A stretch of 64,000 bases of DNA from positions 24,940-88,939 of the forward strand of contig NW_022985239.1 of the NCBI RefSeq assembly GCF_010093535.1. Reading direction: 5' to 3'. Shown here in pieces: positions 62,137 to 64,000 of this stretch (the first letter of the stretch is position 1; each line of letters opens with the position of its first letter). This DNA is from Lindgomyces ingoldianus. Lineage: Eukaryota; Ascomycota; Dothideomycetes; Pleosporales; Lindgomycetaceae. Position numbers and translations under genes: made by a program. The notes below the pieces were generated by a model. The model made no database searches, was not told where the DNA came from, and saw nothing but the letters and a program-made list of their open reading frames with translations.

Positions 62137-62359
62137 TGTAACAAGGTTAGCACAGTCAACCACGTGGCCTTCTCTTGCTTATAGAGGTTTAGGCTAGGCT
62201 AGAGACAACCGCTAGTGCTAGTGCTTACCCTAGCATTACCTATATATATATTATACTATACGAGAATACCTAGCTTAAGTATCCTCGTGCGTACCTTTTA
62301 GTACAGTAGGGAAAGTCGTATAGTATCGGCTTAGCAGGCGGGGCGCCTACCTTATTACA
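62137..62359. repeat. Solo LTR of another family (F, 223 bp)
   Basis: TGTAACAAGG...CCTTATTACA, flanked by agtat at 62132-62136 and 62360-62364. The middle is GC-balanced. No second copy is present in the window, so orientation and superfamily are unknown. Confidence 0.8.
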
Positions 62360-62602
62360 AGTATTCTAGTTAAATAGTTTTTTTACTTATAGAGGAAAAC
62401 TTTTTCTAGCCTATAAGTACTAAACTATAGTTTTAAACATACCTAAGTAAACTTTTTTAACGCTATAATAGCCTACTTTACAGTATATAATCTAGAGAGA
62501 AGGATTTATAAAAGGAACTTAGTTATTCTATCTAAATTATCTCTAATTATTAAATTACCTTTAACTACTAATAAAACTATTAGTTTATAAAATAGTAAGT
62601 AG

Positions 62603-62901
62603 TGTAATAATTTTTATAAATTATTCTATTTTAGGTTGCTTAGAACTTTTAAAAGGTCTCTGTATTAGCACTAACCTTAACCTAGCTCTAACTCTACTCT
62701 ACTCTCTACTATACCTCTATTCTCTTAAGTATTTAGTCGCATCTTCTCTTTTAGCTAGATTAGTAGTTTTCTAATATCCTTTTATACAAGGCCTATAGGT
62801 GTTAATGATATTCCTAGGTTACTAAGTCCCCACGCACTTCTATATGCCTCTAAGTAGATTCATACCGCATTTAGATCTATTGCCTTGTTTACGCTGTTAC
62901 A
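62603..62901 (+). repeat. Family B solo LTR (299 bp), heavily RIP-mutated
   Basis: It begins TGTAATAATTTTTATAAATT, which aligns without indels to the family start and differs only by transitions. It ends ACGCTGTTACA. The flanks (agtag, accta) do not match. The 243 bp before it are AT-rich with nothing recognisable. Confidence 0.85.
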
Positions 62902-63214
62902 ACCTAATTATGCTTAGCGTGTAAAGAATTAGCTATATTAGCTATAGCTGCTAGCTAAGAGGAAAATCCTTACACATAAAGCTTAAGTATGTGCTTAATA
63001 ATTACCTACTTTTTATTATTACCTAGCCTTTATAAGTTAGCTATAGAATTAGCTTGTAAAGGTTGTCTAGTGCTGTAGTTATTTATTATCTTTTAAAAAA
63101 CTTTATACATAGCTGCAGCATGTTTCTTTAAGAGTTTTATATCTTATTTAAAAGCTTAGAGCGTAAGCTGTATCTAATGTTCTTTTAGCGCGTCTAAGTA
63201 GTGTTGTTAGAAAT
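62902..63214. other. AT-rich spacer
   Basis: No gene, repeat boundary or motif was recognised between the family B LTR and repeat E copy 3. Confidence 0.5.
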
Positions 63215-63301
63215 GCATTAGTGTAGAAAAAGTAGTTTAGTAGGGTCTTAGTAAAAGTAAGTAACTTAGGTGTGTAAGCAACTTGCCTGTGAAGTACATT
63301 A
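63215..63301 (+). repeat. Dispersed repeat E, copy 3
   Basis: About 87 bp, from gcattagtgtagaaaaagta to gtgaagtacatta, with transitions relative to copies 1 and 2. Confidence 0.7.
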
Positions 63302-63419
63302 TGTAATAAAAGTAATAGCTAAAGTTAGCCTTATAAAAGGTTTCTTTTATTATAGCAGATTCTACTGTGTTAATAGCAAGCTGTGCTATAAAAAGCTATT
63401 CTGCCTAATTATTCTAATT

Positions 63420-63720
63420 ATAGAACACATATTTCTTTAAATACTTTTTTACTTTAGTATTTACTTATTTAGTTTGTCTGTCTGTTTACAAGTAATATGC
63501 TGTAGACAGTTTATATTCTATGCCTAAGTGTCTTATAGCAGCTTTCTAAAACTTGCTTATAAACAGGTTATCTCTATTAAAGATAATAGTTTATAGGCAG
63601 CTATAAACTAAAATTATATTTTACTTAAGCTTATATAAAATACTACGACAGTTTATAAATGATCTGTAAAAGCAAAGCTTGCTTAGAGCAATAGTTAGTA
63701 CAATAAGGTAGGTTATTTAG
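63420..63720 (-). pseudogene. Gypsy integrase fragment, minus strand, RIP-degraded
   Basis: The minus strand reads F-N-R-D-N-L-F-I-S-K-F, then H-L-G-I-E-Y, then L-S-T-A-Y and T-D-R-Q-T. This is the integrase core from the second Asp region to the H-P-Q-T-D-G-Q-T-E box of Ty3/gypsy elements. The rest of pol is too decayed or lies beyond the window. Confidence 0.75.
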
Positions 63721-63834
63721 GTTAAAGAATAGTTATAGCATAATGCTTAGCAAATTAGTATTAGACAGGTAATAGACACATAATAACAATATTTAACTAT
63801 AGCATGTAACTAATTACAGCCTGTAACTAAGCAT

Positions 63835-63924
63835 AGCTAATACTAATCTCTAACACACTAATATAGCTAATGCTAATCCTTAACACACTAATATAGCTAA
63901 TGCTATTTCCTAACACACTAATAT
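63835..63924. repeat. 30-bp tandem repeat, three units
   Basis: Three consecutive units of the form agctaatgctaatcc...acacactaatat, followed by a partial unit. The rest of 63720-64000 is AT-rich without recognisable content. Confidence 0.85.
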
Positions 63925-64000
63925 AGCTTAAAAAGTAGAATAAACATAACTAACTATAATTTAAATATATTTTATATAACATATACTAGAGTAAACTACA

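Noticed and set aside
21138..62901. Family B considered as MITEs (short, palindromic ends, many copies)
   Set aside because: TG...CA ends, 5-bp target duplications and one two-LTR element with Gag and a polypurine tract show they are LTRs.
63835..63924. Possible CRISPR-like or telomeric array
   Set aside because: Only three 30-bp units with no spacers, in a eukaryotic AT-rich setting; a simple tandem repeat explains it.

Overview
The window looks like an AT-rich, repeat-packed region of a filamentous ascomycete (Pezizomycotina) chromosome. The transposon open reading frames are broken almost only by TAG and TAA codons that look like former CAG, CAA or TGG. Paired repeats differ by C-to-T and G-to-A transitions, while CpG-rich words survive. 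This is the signature of repeat-induced point mutation (RIP). The genes that are intact have 58-78 nt introns with fungal splice signals. I cannot name the species.

Layout. 1-8585 holds a decayed plus-strand Ty3/gypsy gag-pol with a chromodomain, an antisense Cys-rich/coiled-coil ORF near its 3' end, an LTR-like segment and a minus-strand gag remnant. 8586-20835 is a gypsy element (family C, 275-bp LTRs, TSD tacta) with a family A element nested inside it. 20836-23294 is a less mutated island with pieces of short LTRs and one apparently intact two-exon gene for a small secreted protein with ten cysteines. 23295-35979 holds two related DNA transposons (Tn1, Tn2). Each carries a plus-strand ORF of unknown function convergent with a minus-strand Tc1/mariner-type transposase, and both interrupt the same perfect 112-bp palindrome. 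35985-50263 is a short tandem array split by a three-level nest (A3 > B > A4). 50264-57661 holds a small island and a reversed family A element (A5). 57662-61412 is a normal gene island with two divergent genes: an Ap4A phosphorylase/ATP-adenylyltransferase-like enzyme and a CorA-like membrane protein. 61413-64000 returns to repeats.

Five family A chromovirus-like elements are bounded by exact 318-bp LTRs, and all five have matching 5-bp target duplications. Once nested insertions are subtracted, four of them are 5.66 kb; A2 contains an undersized assembly gap. Family B is almost entirely solo LTRs of about 280-310 bp. Its single two-LTR copy encodes only a Gag-like protein, so it looks non-autonomous. 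The nesting gives an insertion order. The host genes are confined to islands spared by RIP, and the secreted-protein gene is wedged between LTRs, a setting typical of candidate effectors. No tRNA, rRNA or CRISPR was recognised.
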